Assembly (NCBI GenBank): GCA_022360015.1
Contig: JAKSDQ010000318.1
Span: 1-36,003, forward strand
DNA length: 36,003 nucleotides
Source: Cytophagales bacterium
GTDB lineage: Bacteria; Bacteroidota; Bacteroidia; Cytophagales; Cyclobacteriaceae
Direction: 5' to 3'
The notes under the pieces were generated by a model. That model had not been told where the DNA came from. It did no database searches and worked only from the letters and a program-made list of their open reading frames with translations. This document shows, piece after piece, positions 20,465 through 27,998 of the stretch. A program made the position numbers and the translations under genes. How positions within the stretch are numbered: position 1 is the stretch's first letter; every line of letters starts with the position of its first letter.

Positions 20465-22738
20465 ATGACTTTAAACAAACTATCGATACATTGGGTGGTG
20501 TGCATAGTGATTTTCTTCAACCTGTATACCTCCGTAGCATTGGCCCAAAACATGGCGTTGGTACGACTGCTTGATCAAACTACCTTTTTACCAATTGCCG
20601 GGGCTACTTTTCAATATGGAGAAGCGTCAGGAGTTTCCAACGAGGAAGGTGCCATTGAGTTTGCCTACCGGGCCGGGACACCCATGAAACTTTCTCATGT
20701 GAGTTATGGGGAATGGCAGTTGGATGATGCCGGGGTGAAAGAAATGATCCGGGCCGGGACTTACTATAGAGAAAGCGTTACGATCAATCTGTACCCGGTT
20801 ACCATCATTGCTATCCGGCAGGGAAGCCAGCCTCCGTCTGATAAGCTACGTTTGGAATACCAGGACCGTATGGCACATGACGGGGCTTCGGTACTCAATC
20901 AAAGTCCTGCTTTTAACAGCATCAGGAAAGGCGGAAATTATGGTTTTGATCCTGTTTTCAGAGGATTTAAATATGATCAACTGAACATCGTGCTAAATGG
21001 TGCGCAAAGTGCTACGGCAGCCTGTCCCAACCGCATGGATCCACCCACCAGCCAGATGGCGCCCAACATGATGGAAAGAATAGAGGTACTTAAAGGCCCT
21101 CATGCTTTAAGATATGGTACCGGATTTGGTGCCACTATTAACTATATTCCATCAAAACTCCGCTTCACGGATCAGCCTGATACTTACGGCCGTTTATCAG
21201 GTGGATATGAAGATAATGGAGACATTTTAAGGAGTGAGGGATTGGTTGGGTTCAGTGGAGAAAAGTATGATCTGGGCATTTTTGGCTCATGGTCACAGGG
21301 AAATGACTACCGCGCCGGAAATGGCGAGAGGGTTCAGGCCGATTTTTTAAGGGTAAGTATCGGCACAAACCTGGGTTTAAAACTGACCGGGAACCAGCAA
21401 TTAAGGGTCTCAGCCCTTTATAACCTGGCCAGGGATGCCGACTTTCCGGCCTTGCCGATGGATTTACGTGAAGATGATACCTGGATGTTTAATGCCCGTC
21501 ATGATATCAGCTTCGGCAGTGGCCCTTTAAAATCATGGAATACCACCGTTTTTGGCTCAATCGTCGACCATTTAATGGATAATCTTCTAAAACCGCTCGA
21601 TCCACGCATGCTTGATGCCGCCACCTCGGCCGATACCTACAATTACGGTGGCCGTACCGAAGGTGTATGGAGCTTTTCCCGTAGCACTTTATATGCCGGA
21701 GCGGATCTGCGGGTAGAAGGTGCGGAAGGAATTCGCACCCGCGAATTTCTGACCGGTTCAAATGCCGGTAACACGGTGCAGGATAACGCCTGGCAAAATG
21801 GCAGGATCAGCAAAACCGGTGTATTTGCAGAGTATCACCTCGATCGAGAGAACTACCAATTTGTATTTTCAGCGAGGACGGAGTTGAATCATGCAGACAT
21901 CGAAGAGCCCAGCCAGGAATTCACCAGGATTTATCCTGAAACAGCGGAAACACAAGTTAACCCCAGCCTGAGTCTCGGAGTATCGAGAAGGTTACCGCAG
22001 GGAATCAAACTGGGCCTATGGCTCGGAAGGGCACAACGTAGTGGTAGCTTAACGGAGCGTTTCATCAACTATTTCCCGGTGGGACAAGACCCTTTTGAGA
22101 TGCTGGGCAATCCACAGCTCGACCCCGAAGTGAACCAGCAATTAGATCTGACTTTCGAATGGCAAACCAATGAAACAGCATTGAACATCGACATTTTTGC
22201 CTCTTATTTACAGGATTTTATATCATCACTCATAGATACAACATTGACGCCCCGCATTCCGACCAGCCCGGGCGTTCGACAGTTTATCAATATTGATGAC
22301 GCCTTTAAAACCGGTTTTGAGTTGAACTGGACGCAGGTGCTTTTTGCCGGGCTGCAGCACCAGGTAAATGTCGCTTATACGTATGCCAGGGATTTGGAAA
22401 GGGATGATCCCCTGCCCGAGATTGCCCCGCTGGATTTCAGATACGCTTTAAGCGGTAGCTATCTGAAAGACAAGTTGCATCCTGAGGTCGTTTTCCGGCA
22501 TGTTATGGAGCAATCACAAATTTCCACAGAATTCGGGGAAACGGTTACCCCGTCTTTTTCCCTTTTGGATGTAAAATTATCTTATCGACTCTCAGATGCC
22601 ATCAGGTTGAGTGCCGGTGTGAATAACCTGTTTGATGAGAATTACTATGAACACCTGAATAGATCGGTCAGGGGCACCAACGACCCGATTTTTGCCCCGG
22701 GCCGGAATGTTTTTACTTCATTTAATCTTAATTTCTAA
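20465..22738 (+). CDS. TonB-dependent receptor, OprC-like (putative copper)
   Basis: 757 aa from ATG 20465. An upstream in-frame ATG at 20399 would add 22 residues that do not fit a signal peptide, while this start gives MTLNKLSIHWVVCIVIFF...ALAQ. Residues about 30-95 are a carboxypeptidase-regulatory-like domain. The plug (about 130-250) contains NSIRKGGNYGFDPVFRGFKY and ERIEVLKGPHALRYG. The rest is the barrel, ending in NVFTSFNLNF with the terminal Phe typical of outer-membrane proteins. The plug motif ACPNRMDPPTS includes C187 and M191. It matches the CxxxM copper site of the Pseudomonas receptor OprC and its relatives. Copper, possibly bound to a carrier, is therefore the likely substrate. 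The small CNGNC protein upstream supports this. Confidence 0.85.
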   Translation: MTLNKLSIHWVVCIVIFFNLYTSVALAQNMALVRLLDQTTFLPIAGATFQYGEASGVSNEEGAIEFAYRAGTPMKLSHVSYGEWQLDDAGVKEMIRAGTYYRESVTINLYPVTIIAIRQGSQPPSDKLRLEYQDRMAHDGASVLNQSPAFNSIRKGGNYGFDPVFRGFKYDQLNIVLNGAQSATAACPNRMDPPTSQMAPNMMERIEVLKGPHALRYGTGFGATINYIPSKLRFTDQPDTYGRLSGGYEDNGDILRSEGLVGFSGEKYDLGIFGSWSQGNDYRAGNGERVQADFLRVSIGTNLGLKLTGNQQLRVSALYNLARDADFPALPMDLREDDTWMFNARHDISFGSGPLKSWNTTVFGSIVDHLMDNLLKPLDPRMLDAATSADTYNYGGRTEGVWSFSRSTLYAGADLRVEGAEGIRTREFLTGSNAGNTVQDNAWQNGRISKTGVFAEYHLDRENYQFVFSARTELNHADIEEPSQEFTRIYPETAETQVNPSLSLGVSRRLPQGIKLGLWLGRAQRSGSLTERFINYFPVGQDPFEMLGNPQLDPEVNQQLDLTFEWQTNETALNIDIFASYLQDFISSLIDTTLTPRIPTSPGVRQFINIDDAFKTGFELNWTQVLFAGLQHQVNVAYTYARDLERDDPLPEIAPLDFRYALSGSYLKDKLHPEVVFRHVMEQSQISTEFGETVTPSFSLLDVKLSYRLSDAIRLSAGVNNLFDENYYEHLNRSVRGTNDPIFAPGRNVFTSFNLNF

Positions 22739-22845
22739 GTCATACGATGACTCCGGAATTTTACCAACAACTCACAAATATGTATTATATTTAAACCCTT
22801 AAACCAGCCATGACTGTTATAACGCATAAGCAAAAGCTACCTTAA

Positions 22846-23709
22846 ATGACACGGGATATCATAGAAATCAATGATTTTATGGTTTTGATCGAACAATCAA
22901 ACGCTGAAGAAACCATCGTTGACCAATGTGGCTTTGATGATCAGGTTATCGGGTTCTCTTTTTACGGTACGGGAAATGTAGCATTAAACGTCAACCATGG
23001 GAGGAAAAAAAGAACCTTCAACAACACAAAAGGATTTGCCATGTCCTTTTATGCCAATCACAAAGTGGATTTTGTTCATAAAATATCTTCGGAACAACCT
23101 CTGCAATGCATTTGTATCATTTTGACTTTCAAAAACCTTCCGAAATTACCAAGACAGGAAGGCGTAATATTTACCAGCTACCTTGATGAACTTGTCAATC
23201 CCGTTGATAACTTTGTGGAAGGGCCTAACTTTTACATGACGCATGACATGCAAAATGCCGTCGATAAAATCTTTAAAACCCCGTACAAAGGCGCAACCAG
23301 AATGATGTTTTTAAGGAGTCAGGTAACAGAATTGCTTTCCCATTTTTTTGCTTTGGTTTCAGATCCTGAAAGCCATGGGGGTAATATCAAAAAACAGGAC
23401 CGGGAAAAACTCTACCAGGCCAAAGAGATACTCTCCAATAACATTGAAACACCCCCTTCTTTAAACGAGCTTTCGAGGCTCATTGGCCTTAACAGCTACA
23501 AACTCAAGAAGAATTTCAAAGAGCTGTTTGGCGTCCCTGTGTTCAAGCACCTTCAGAATGAGCGTTTAAACAAAGCCTATAACCTGTTGAAAGATGGAGA
23601 TATCAACATCCAGGAGGCAGCCTGGGTAGTGGGGTATGAAAGCGTAAGCTCCTTCTCAAATGCCTTTGTCAAAAAATTTGGCTTCCGTCCCAGCGAAATA
23701 AAAAAGTAA
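22846..23709 (+). CDS. AraC-family transcriptional regulator
   Basis: 287 aa. Residues 1-175 are a beta-rich sensor-like domain without a recognised ligand motif. The C-terminal AraC/XylS DNA-binding domain covers about 188-286: first HTH around PPSLNELSRLIGLNSYKLKK, second HTH around NIQEAAWVVGYESVSSFSNA, ending FGFRPSEIKK. The layout resembles the PchR-like regulators that often sit beside TonB receptors. It lies 107 bp after the receptor gene on the same strand, so it could control that gene. It could equally control the NmrA-type gene that follows 99 bp downstream. Neither is shown by the sequence. Confidence 0.9.
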   Translation: MTRDIIEINDFMVLIEQSNAEETIVDQCGFDDQVIGFSFYGTGNVALNVNHGRKKRTFNNTKGFAMSFYANHKVDFVHKISSEQPLQCICIILTFKNLPKLPRQEGVIFTSYLDELVNPVDNFVEGPNFYMTHDMQNAVDKIFKTPYKGATRMMFLRSQVTELLSHFFALVSDPESHGGNIKKQDREKLYQAKEILSNNIETPPSLNELSRLIGLNSYKLKKNFKELFGVPVFKHLQNERLNKAYNLLKDGDINIQEAAWVVGYESVSSFSNAFVKKFGFRPSEIKK

Positions 23710-23808
23710 TCCTTTTCGAGCAAATCTCAATCCTTTTACGACAAATGCCACCGGATCAATAGTTGCATTTTTGTGAGGTAAATAAAGTTGTATTTAAATA
23801 GATTAGTC

Positions 23809-24657
23809 ATGCAGGAAAAAAAGATTTTAATTCTCGGAGGAAAAGGAAAAACCGGCCGCAAAGTGGGCGAACGATTGACTGACCTTGGCAAAACCATTCG
23901 CCTTGGTTCCAGACGTGAAAACCCACCATTTGACTGGGAAAACCCTGAAACCTGGGCCGGCGCCCTGGAAGGAATGAACACAGTTTACATGACATTTCAA
24001 CCCGACCTGGCTATTCCTGGCGCTTCGGATATCATAAAAAGGTTTACAACTGAAGCGGTGAAAAACGGTATACAAAAGCTGGTTTTACTTTCGGGAAGGG
24101 GCGAAGACAAAGCCGGGGTTTGTGAACAAATCGTCATGGATGCCGGGATCGACTGGACCATTGTTCGCGCCAGTTGGTTTAACCAGAATTTTGACGAAGG
24201 CTTCCTGTTGGGGCCAATCCTTGCCGGCGAAGTTGTCTTGCCGAAGTGTGAAACACCTGAACCACTGGTTGACACAGATGATATTGCCGATGTTGTTGTC
24301 GCATCACTCCTCGATGAAAAGCATAATGGACAGACGTATGAACTGACCGGTCCCCGCCTTTTGACCTTTGAACAGGCTACGGCCGAAATTTCAAAAGCTA
24401 CGGGCAGGGACATCCGGTTCAGTACACTACCCATGGAAGAGTACAAAAAAATGCTTGCCGGTAGCCAGGTGCCTGAAACGTTTATATGGTTGATTGACTA
24501 TCTTTTCACCGAGGTGCTGGATGGCAGGAATGCCAGTGTTACTAATGATACGGAAAAAGTACTTGGGAGAAAAGCGAAGGATTTCTCAGAATATGTCAAA
24601 GAGACGGCTGCAAGTGGCATTTGGCGTCCAACGAAACAACCTGTCAATCAGGCCTGA
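23809..24657 (+). CDS. NmrA-like NAD(P)-binding protein
   Basis: 282 aa from ATG 23809. An upstream TTG at 23788 would add seven residues but is less likely. The N-terminus KILILGGKGKTGRKVGERL is a Rossmann GxxGxxG dinucleotide-binding loop. Further family features are VYMTFQPDLAIPG, KLVLLSGRGEDKAG, TIVRASWFNQNF and DTDDIADVVVASLLD. This is the atypical short-chain dehydrogenase group that includes NmrA and QOR2-type quinone reductases. Typical substrates are quinones or unknown; some members are redox sensors. The AraC regulator upstream and the Old Yellow Enzyme gene downstream (convergent) hint at an electrophile or oxidative response, which is inference. Confidence 0.85.
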   Translation: MQEKKILILGGKGKTGRKVGERLTDLGKTIRLGSRRENPPFDWENPETWAGALEGMNTVYMTFQPDLAIPGASDIIKRFTTEAVKNGIQKLVLLSGRGEDKAGVCEQIVMDAGIDWTIVRASWFNQNFDEGFLLGPILAGEVVLPKCETPEPLVDTDDIADVVVASLLDEKHNGQTYELTGPRLLTFEQATAEISKATGRDIRFSTLPMEEYKKMLAGSQVPETFIWLIDYLFTEVLDGRNASVTNDTEKVLGRKAKDFSEYVKETAASGIWRPTKQPVNQA

Positions 24658-24670
24658 CCACCCGGCCAAC

Positions 24671-24747
24671 CTCTGTGCCTCTTTGTGTCTCCGTGGTGAA
24701 AAATGGTAAACCACAAAGTTCCCCAAGGCACAAAGAGACACAAAGCG
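24671..24747. repeat. Head-to-head CTTTGTG-type repeats
   Basis: The left arm reads CTCTGTGCCTCTTTGTGTCT from 24671. The right arm, on the other strand, reads CTTTGTGTCTCTTTGTGCCT and on to TTGGGGAACTTTGTGG. The motif family (TTTGTGCCTCTGTG and variants) is a simple intergenic repeat met in many bacterial genomes. Here two copies face each other just after the NmrA-like gene and run into the hairpin element that follows. Further single copies are seen at about 26165-26184 and 26361-26374. Confidence 0.75.
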
Positions 24748-24821
24748 TTTTGTCGAAAACGTTGTGCAACAGCCACGTCCGGCTTGTGCTCCCCCGTCGT
24801 TGAAAACCACAAGCCGGACGT
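24739..24821 (+). repeat. Hairpin-bearing dispersed repeat, site 1
   Basis: Core CACAAAGCGTTTTGTCG followed by AAAACGTTGTGCAACAG and CCACG. It is followed by a perfect 14-bp inverted repeat ACGTCCGGCTTGTG (24775-24788) and CACAAGCCGGACGT (24808-24821) with a 19-nt loop. The core aligns base for base with sites at 26121-26172 (minus) and 28328-28405 (plus). The hairpin ends 5 bp past the stop of the minus-strand Old Yellow Enzyme gene; no T-run accompanies it. It resembles REP-type elements; the link to a transposase is inference. Confidence 0.8.
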
Positions 24822-24826
24822 TTACA

Positions 24827-25939
24827 TTACGCCTGCCCCACTTCCTCCAATCTTGGATAGTCAGTATATCCTTTCTCTCCCGGCGTATACAGTGTTTTGA
24901 AATCGGGATTATTTAATGGAGCGTTTTTTTTCAATCTTTCGACAAGATCAGGGTTTGCCAGGAATGGCTTACCATAAGCCACCAGGTGTCCTAATCCCTC
25001 TTCCAGGTCTTTTTCGGCCTTTTCCCGGTCATATCCACCTGAAAGAATGATGGTGCCTCCGAAATTATCCCGGATAGATTTTTTAATGCTGCGTGGTACC
25101 TCAGGGGTGCCCATGCCTGAATGATCTACGATGTGGATATAAAGAAGGCCTGCTTTTCCTAATTCTGAGGAGAGATAGTTATAGAGTTCTGCCTCATCTT
25201 CTGCCGCCGTTACTTCATTAAATGCGCCAAAGGGCGAAAGTCTGATTCCAACTTTATCTTTTCCGATGGCATTTGCGGTCTTTTTGGCAACTTCTAATAC
25301 ATACCTGGCTCGATTTTCGATAGAGCCTCCATATTCATCATCCCGGTTGTTGGCTCCGGGAAACAGAAACTGCTCCAGCAAATAACCGTTGGCTCCGTGA
25401 AGCTCCACGCCATCGAATCCTGCCTCAACGGCATTTTCAGAAGCTTTTACAAACTCATCTATAGTTGTTTGGATATCCTCCCGGGTCATGGCTTTGGGGG
25501 TGGGTAATTCTTTTTCACCTTTCTGGTCAGTGTACATCTTAGTGCCGCCGGCGGGGATGGCAGATGGAGCCAGTACCTCGCTATTTTCCGGCATATTAAG
25601 CGGATGAGAGATTCTACCGGTATGCATCAGTTGAACGAAAATTTTGCCACCTTTGGCATGTACCGCATCAGTCACTTTATTCCATGCCCGGACCTGCACG
25701 TTATTGTAAATGCCTGGTATACGCGGATAGCCAGTTCCGTTAGGCGATGGGGCCGTACCTTCTGTGATAATAAGTCCTGCTGCGGACCTTTGTGCATAAT
25801 ATTCCGCCATGATGTCCGTCGGAATGTGATCTGCTGTAGCTCTCGACCTGGTCATGGGAGACATTACCGTTCTGTTGGAAAGTGTTAAGTTTCCGAGTTG
25901 GTAGTTTTCGAAAAGTATTGATTTAGTGTTATTCATCAT
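24827..25939 (-). CDS. Old Yellow Enzyme family alkene reductase
   Basis: 370 aa, full length for the family. An FMN TIM barrel starting LFENYQLGNLTLSNRTVMSPMTRSRA. The active-site segment ELHGANGYLLEQFL supplies H181, N184 and Y186, the substrate-binding pair and the proton donor of OYE/NemA enzymes. Other family marks are GLIITEGTAPSP, QLMHTGRISH, NRDDEYGGSIENRARY and GKPFLANPDLVERL. It reduces activated C=C bonds (enones, maleimides, nitro-olefins, quinones) with NAD(P)H in the cytosol. Two adjacent ATG codons (25939, 25936) could start it. A perfect 21-bp palindrome lies about 67 bp upstream and may be its operator. Confidence 0.93.
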   Translation of the reverse strand: MMNNTKSILFENYQLGNLTLSNRTVMSPMTRSRATADHIPTDIMAEYYAQRSAAGLIITEGTAPSPNGTGYPRIPGIYNNVQVRAWNKVTDAVHAKGGKIFVQLMHTGRISHPLNMPENSEVLAPSAIPAGGTKMYTDQKGEKELPTPKAMTREDIQTTIDEFVKASENAVEAGFDGVELHGANGYLLEQFLFPGANNRDDEYGGSIENRARYVLEVAKKTANAIGKDKVGIRLSPFGAFNEVTAAEDEAELYNYLSSELGKAGLLYIHIVDHSGMGTPEVPRSIKKSIRDNFGGTIILSGGYDREKAEKDLEEGLGHLVAYGKPFLANPDLVERLKKNAPLNNPDFKTLYTPGEKGYTDYPRLEEVGQA

Positions 25940-26005
25940 TTATTTTTTAGCTTGGATGTTAGGACTAACGGACAGATCATAATCAATGTTACAACATGTA
26001 TTAAA

Positions 26006-26026
26006 TTTATTGAATTATTCAATAAA
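26006..26026. promoter_or_regulatory. Perfect 21-bp palindrome upstream of the Old Yellow Enzyme gene
   Basis: Arms TTTATTGAAT and ATTCAATAAA flank a single T. It lies 67-87 bp before the ATG of the minus-strand reductase gene. The size and symmetry fit an operator for a dimeric regulator (TetR, MarR or HxlR type). nemA-type genes are commonly under such repressors, but no regulator gene is adjacent except the AraC gene at 22846. Confidence 0.5.
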
Positions 26027-26120
26027 GAGATATTACATCAATTGAATGGTATTTTTAGTGGCGGGTTGCCTTTGACTCATGAAAGGTTACGGGCTTACTG
26101 TTGCTGTATGCTACTACTAT

Positions 26121-26172
26121 GGCGCAAGCGTCCCGTAGCTTTTGCACAACGTTTTCGGCAAAGTTCTTTGTG
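26121..26172 (-). repeat. Hairpin-bearing dispersed repeat, site 2 (reverse)
   Basis: On the minus strand it reads CACAAAGAACTTTGCCG, AAAACGTTGTGCAAAAG, CTACGG, then GACGCTTGCGCC. The core matches sites 1 and 3, and the end (GACGCTTGCGCCAT) is identical to that of site 3. Only one hairpin arm is present. The element abuts a CTTTGTG-type repeat and copy 2 of the 162-bp repeat. Confidence 0.8.
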
Positions 26173-26181
26173 CCTCGGTGC

Positions 26182-26343
26182 CTCTCATATAACTAAAGTT
26201 CTGTTATTTTCTGCGGATGGGAGCAACGCTGTTGGGAAACTACGATATAACTAATTCATAAATTATTGAATATCAAATATTTATGAATTAATTATTTTTT
26301 GTTAGCTATTTGGTCAATTGTCTGATCTTGGGGCACTTTGTGG
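26182..26343. repeat. Dispersed ~162-bp repeat, copy 2
   Basis: Partner of 188-348. Here the repeat is preceded by TTTGTGCCTCGGTGCC and ends in TTGGGGCACTTTGTGG. At about 24710-24735 the reverse strand has these two ends directly joined (CTTTGTGCC then TTGGGGAAC). The roughly 145-bp inner part (26183-26327; 189-332 in copy 1) therefore behaves like an insert in a CTTTGTG-type repeat. It contains no ORF that I recognise and no terminal inverted repeats. Confidence 0.85.
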
Positions 26344-26355
26344 TGCCCTTTTTTT
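26331..26355 (+). terminator. Rho-independent terminator at the end of the 162-bp repeat
   Basis: Stem GGGCAC / GTGCCC with loop TTTGTG, followed by seven T residues. It points rightward, although no complete plus-strand gene lies just upstream, so it would end a transcript coming from the repeat itself or reading through it. The equivalent stem is absent from copy 1. Confidence 0.65.
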
Positions 26356-26374
26356 AACTACAGAGGCACAAAGA

Positions 26375-26563
26375 CAGCTTTATTTTTCCAAGGGACAACC
26401 CTGTTTGAGGTCTTCTCCTTTAACCAAAAGATATGGCTGGGGAATCCACAGCGTTCGTGAAGGAAAGATTGCCATGTATAGTGCAGCGTCAGCAGCATAC
26501 CAAAAATCGGTCATGGATGATTCTGTCAAAAAGACCGAGGCAATGCGATCAAAAAGGGCTTAA
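26375..26563 (+). pseudogene. DUF6157-family protein, C-terminal remnant
   Basis: The frame gives YFSKGQPCLRSSPLTKRYGW, GIHSVREGKIAMYSAASAAY and ends VKKTEAMRSKRA with TAA at 26561-26563. This matches from memory the C-terminal half of DUF6157 proteins (about 130 aa, unknown function), which have FFSKGQPC.R.SPLTKRYGWG.H...GKIA and end KAMRSKRA. The N-terminal half is missing. Upstream sequence in the same frame is terminator and repeat DNA, so the gene was cut at about 26375 by repeat-associated rearrangement. The stop codon lies inside the terminator stem that follows. Confidence 0.75.
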
Positions 26564-26591
26564 ATTAAAGTACATGCCTTAATTTAAGCCC
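26551..26591 (-). terminator. Intrinsic terminator of the Gfo/Idh gene
   Basis: Perfect 13-bp stem GGGCTTAAATTAA (26556-26568) and TTAATTTAAGCCC (26579-26591), loop 10 nt. On the minus strand the stem is followed by five T residues (AAAAA at 26551-26555). It begins about 30 bp past the stop of the minus-strand gene at 26622 and also covers the stop codon of the DUF6157 remnant. Confidence 0.7.
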
Positions 26592-26621
26592 CAAATTTAT
26601 CTTTTAGAAAGTAGAAAACCC

Positions 26622-27998
26622 TCAGACCTTTTTAGGAATTATGTAAGGATACCTGTACTTTCTTGTAAGTAGCATATCCGCTTCTTCATTGTCGATAAAC
26701 TCTTCAAACTCGCCATTAAATCGTAGTGTTTCTCCAACCCTGTAAGCCACATTGGCAATGAGCGGCAGTACCGTTGACATATGCCCTTCGGCGACGTCGC
26801 AATTCAAGACTTGTCGGTCACCGGCTTTCAGGGCATCTATGAAATTACCGAAATGTCCTTTACTATCCGGAGCTGTGCGAAAGCTTTTGTCACCACCGAT
26901 GGCTGCGGTTTCTGCCATATCTGATCCGGCAAACGGTTCATTTTCCCTTTGTTTATAGGCTTTCCAGTTGCTGCCATTAACTTCCAGCCAACCGTCGGTG
27001 CCATAAAACAAGTTGCCGATTTTAATGCCTGCATTTGATTCGGCGTTAGTATAACGTCCGCGTGTTTCGAATTCGAGGATTTTACCGTCTTCATATTCAA
27101 ACACTGAAGTTTGCGTGTTGGGCGTTTCCTGAGAGCATTCCTTCGGAGAGATGCCGAATATTCCTCCCATGGATTGTACTTTTACGGGATGGACTTTTTT
27201 GTTGAGGCCCCAGCGGGCAACGTCAAACTGGTGGGGCCCCTGGTTACCGGTATCACCATTGCCGGTGTCCCAATGCCAATGCCAGTTGTAATGTCCTTTT
27301 TTCTCATTGTATTGACGATAACTTGCAGGCCCCAGCCACAAGTCATAATTCAGGGTAGAAGGTGGGGTGCTGTCTTCGGAGATTCCAAATGAATCACGGG
27401 GCTTGAAACATGTGCCTCGTGCCATAAAAACTTCCCCTATGCCACCGTTATGCAGGAATTGCATCGCTTGCATCACGTTGCTGATGGAGCGATTCTGGAA
27501 TCCGACCTGGACAATCCTGTCATATTTTCTGGCTGCCTCGACCATTTTACGGCCTTCCCACACATTATGGGAGCTTGGCTTTTCGACGTATACATGTTTT
27601 CCGGCCTGACATGCCCAGATAGTCGCCAGCGCATGCCAGTGGTTGGGGGTGGCAATGACCACGGCATCGATTTCTTTATCCTCATAGACTTTTCTCATGT
27701 CGATCTCAGTGTCGGGTTTGTTGCCTTTCTGGTTATCGGCTGCCAGTTTAACCCTTTCTGCAAAAAACTGACTGTCCACATCACATATGGTTTTTACCAT
27801 GACCCCGTCTCCATACATTTTTGAAAAACTGTTCAGCAAGCCTTTTCCCCGGCCCCGGATACCAATGGAGGCCAACATTATCCTATCATTAGCGCCCGGA
27901 ATATTCCCATATGATTTGGCTGAAAATGCAGTCGCCCCAAGCGCAATACCAGCAGCCCCGGCTGCCGTTTTTTTGATAAAACCTCTTCTATTATCCAT
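26622..27998 (-). CDS. Tat-exported Gfo/Idh/MocA-family oxidoreductase
   Basis: 458 aa. The N-terminus MDNRRGFIKKTAAGAAGIAL is a twin-arginine signal (RRGFIKK) followed by a hydrophobic stretch, so the protein is probably folded with its cofactor and exported to the periplasm. The Rossmann domain follows (IMLASIGIRGRGKG, residues about 40-52; AVVIATPNHWHA; HVYVEKPSSHN with the conserved Glu-Lys-Pro near residue 140). The C-terminal domain contains NWHWHWDTGNGDTGNQGPHQFDVA, the segment typical of the Bacteroidota/Planctomycetes exported subgroup. These enzymes are NAD(P)-dependent dehydrogenases, dehydratases or glycosidase-like enzymes acting on sugars; the substrate here is unknown. It appears monocistronic with its own terminator. 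Confidence 0.92.
   Translation of the reverse strand: MDNRRGFIKKTAAGAAGIALGATAFSAKSYGNIPGANDRIMLASIGIRGRGKGLLNSFSKMYGDGVMVKTICDVDSQFFAERVKLAADNQKGNKPDTEIDMRKVYEDKEIDAVVIATPNHWHALATIWACQAGKHVYVEKPSSHNVWEGRKMVEAARKYDRIVQVGFQNRSISNVMQAMQFLHNGGIGEVFMARGTCFKPRDSFGISEDSTPPSTLNYDLWLGPASYRQYNEKKGHYNWHWHWDTGNGDTGNQGPHQFDVARWGLNKKVHPVKVQSMGGIFGISPKECSQETPNTQTSVFEYEDGKILEFETRGRYTNAESNAGIKIGNLFYGTDGWLEVNGSNWKAYKQRENEPFAGSDMAETAAIGGDKSFRTAPDSKGHFGNFIDALKAGDRQVLNCDVAEGHMSTVLPLIANVAYRVGETLRFNGEFEEFIDNEEADMLLTRKYRYPYIIPKKV

Larger units (their letters stand above)
25940..26374. other. Gap made largely of repeats
   Basis: Holds, from left to right, the Old Yellow Enzyme promoter region with a 21-bp palindrome, a reverse copy of the hairpin repeat (26121-26172), a CTTTGTG-type repeat, copy 2 of the 162-bp repeat (26182-26343), and a terminator (26331-26355). 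A 100-codon plus-strand frame across it (25952-26254) runs through the repeats and is not supported as a gene. Confidence 0.7.

Noticed and set aside
24586-24810. Frames of 60-75 codons across the repeat zone on both strands
   Set aside because: They cross the CTTTGTG repeats and hairpin element and encode low-complexity translations of them.
25952-26254. 100-codon plus-strand frame upstream of the DUF6157 remnant
   Set aside because: It runs through the palindrome, hairpin repeat and 162-bp repeat and resembles no protein.
27450-27824. 124-codon plus-strand frame opposite the Gfo/Idh gene
   Set aside because: It is the antisense shadow of a well-conserved oxidoreductase.
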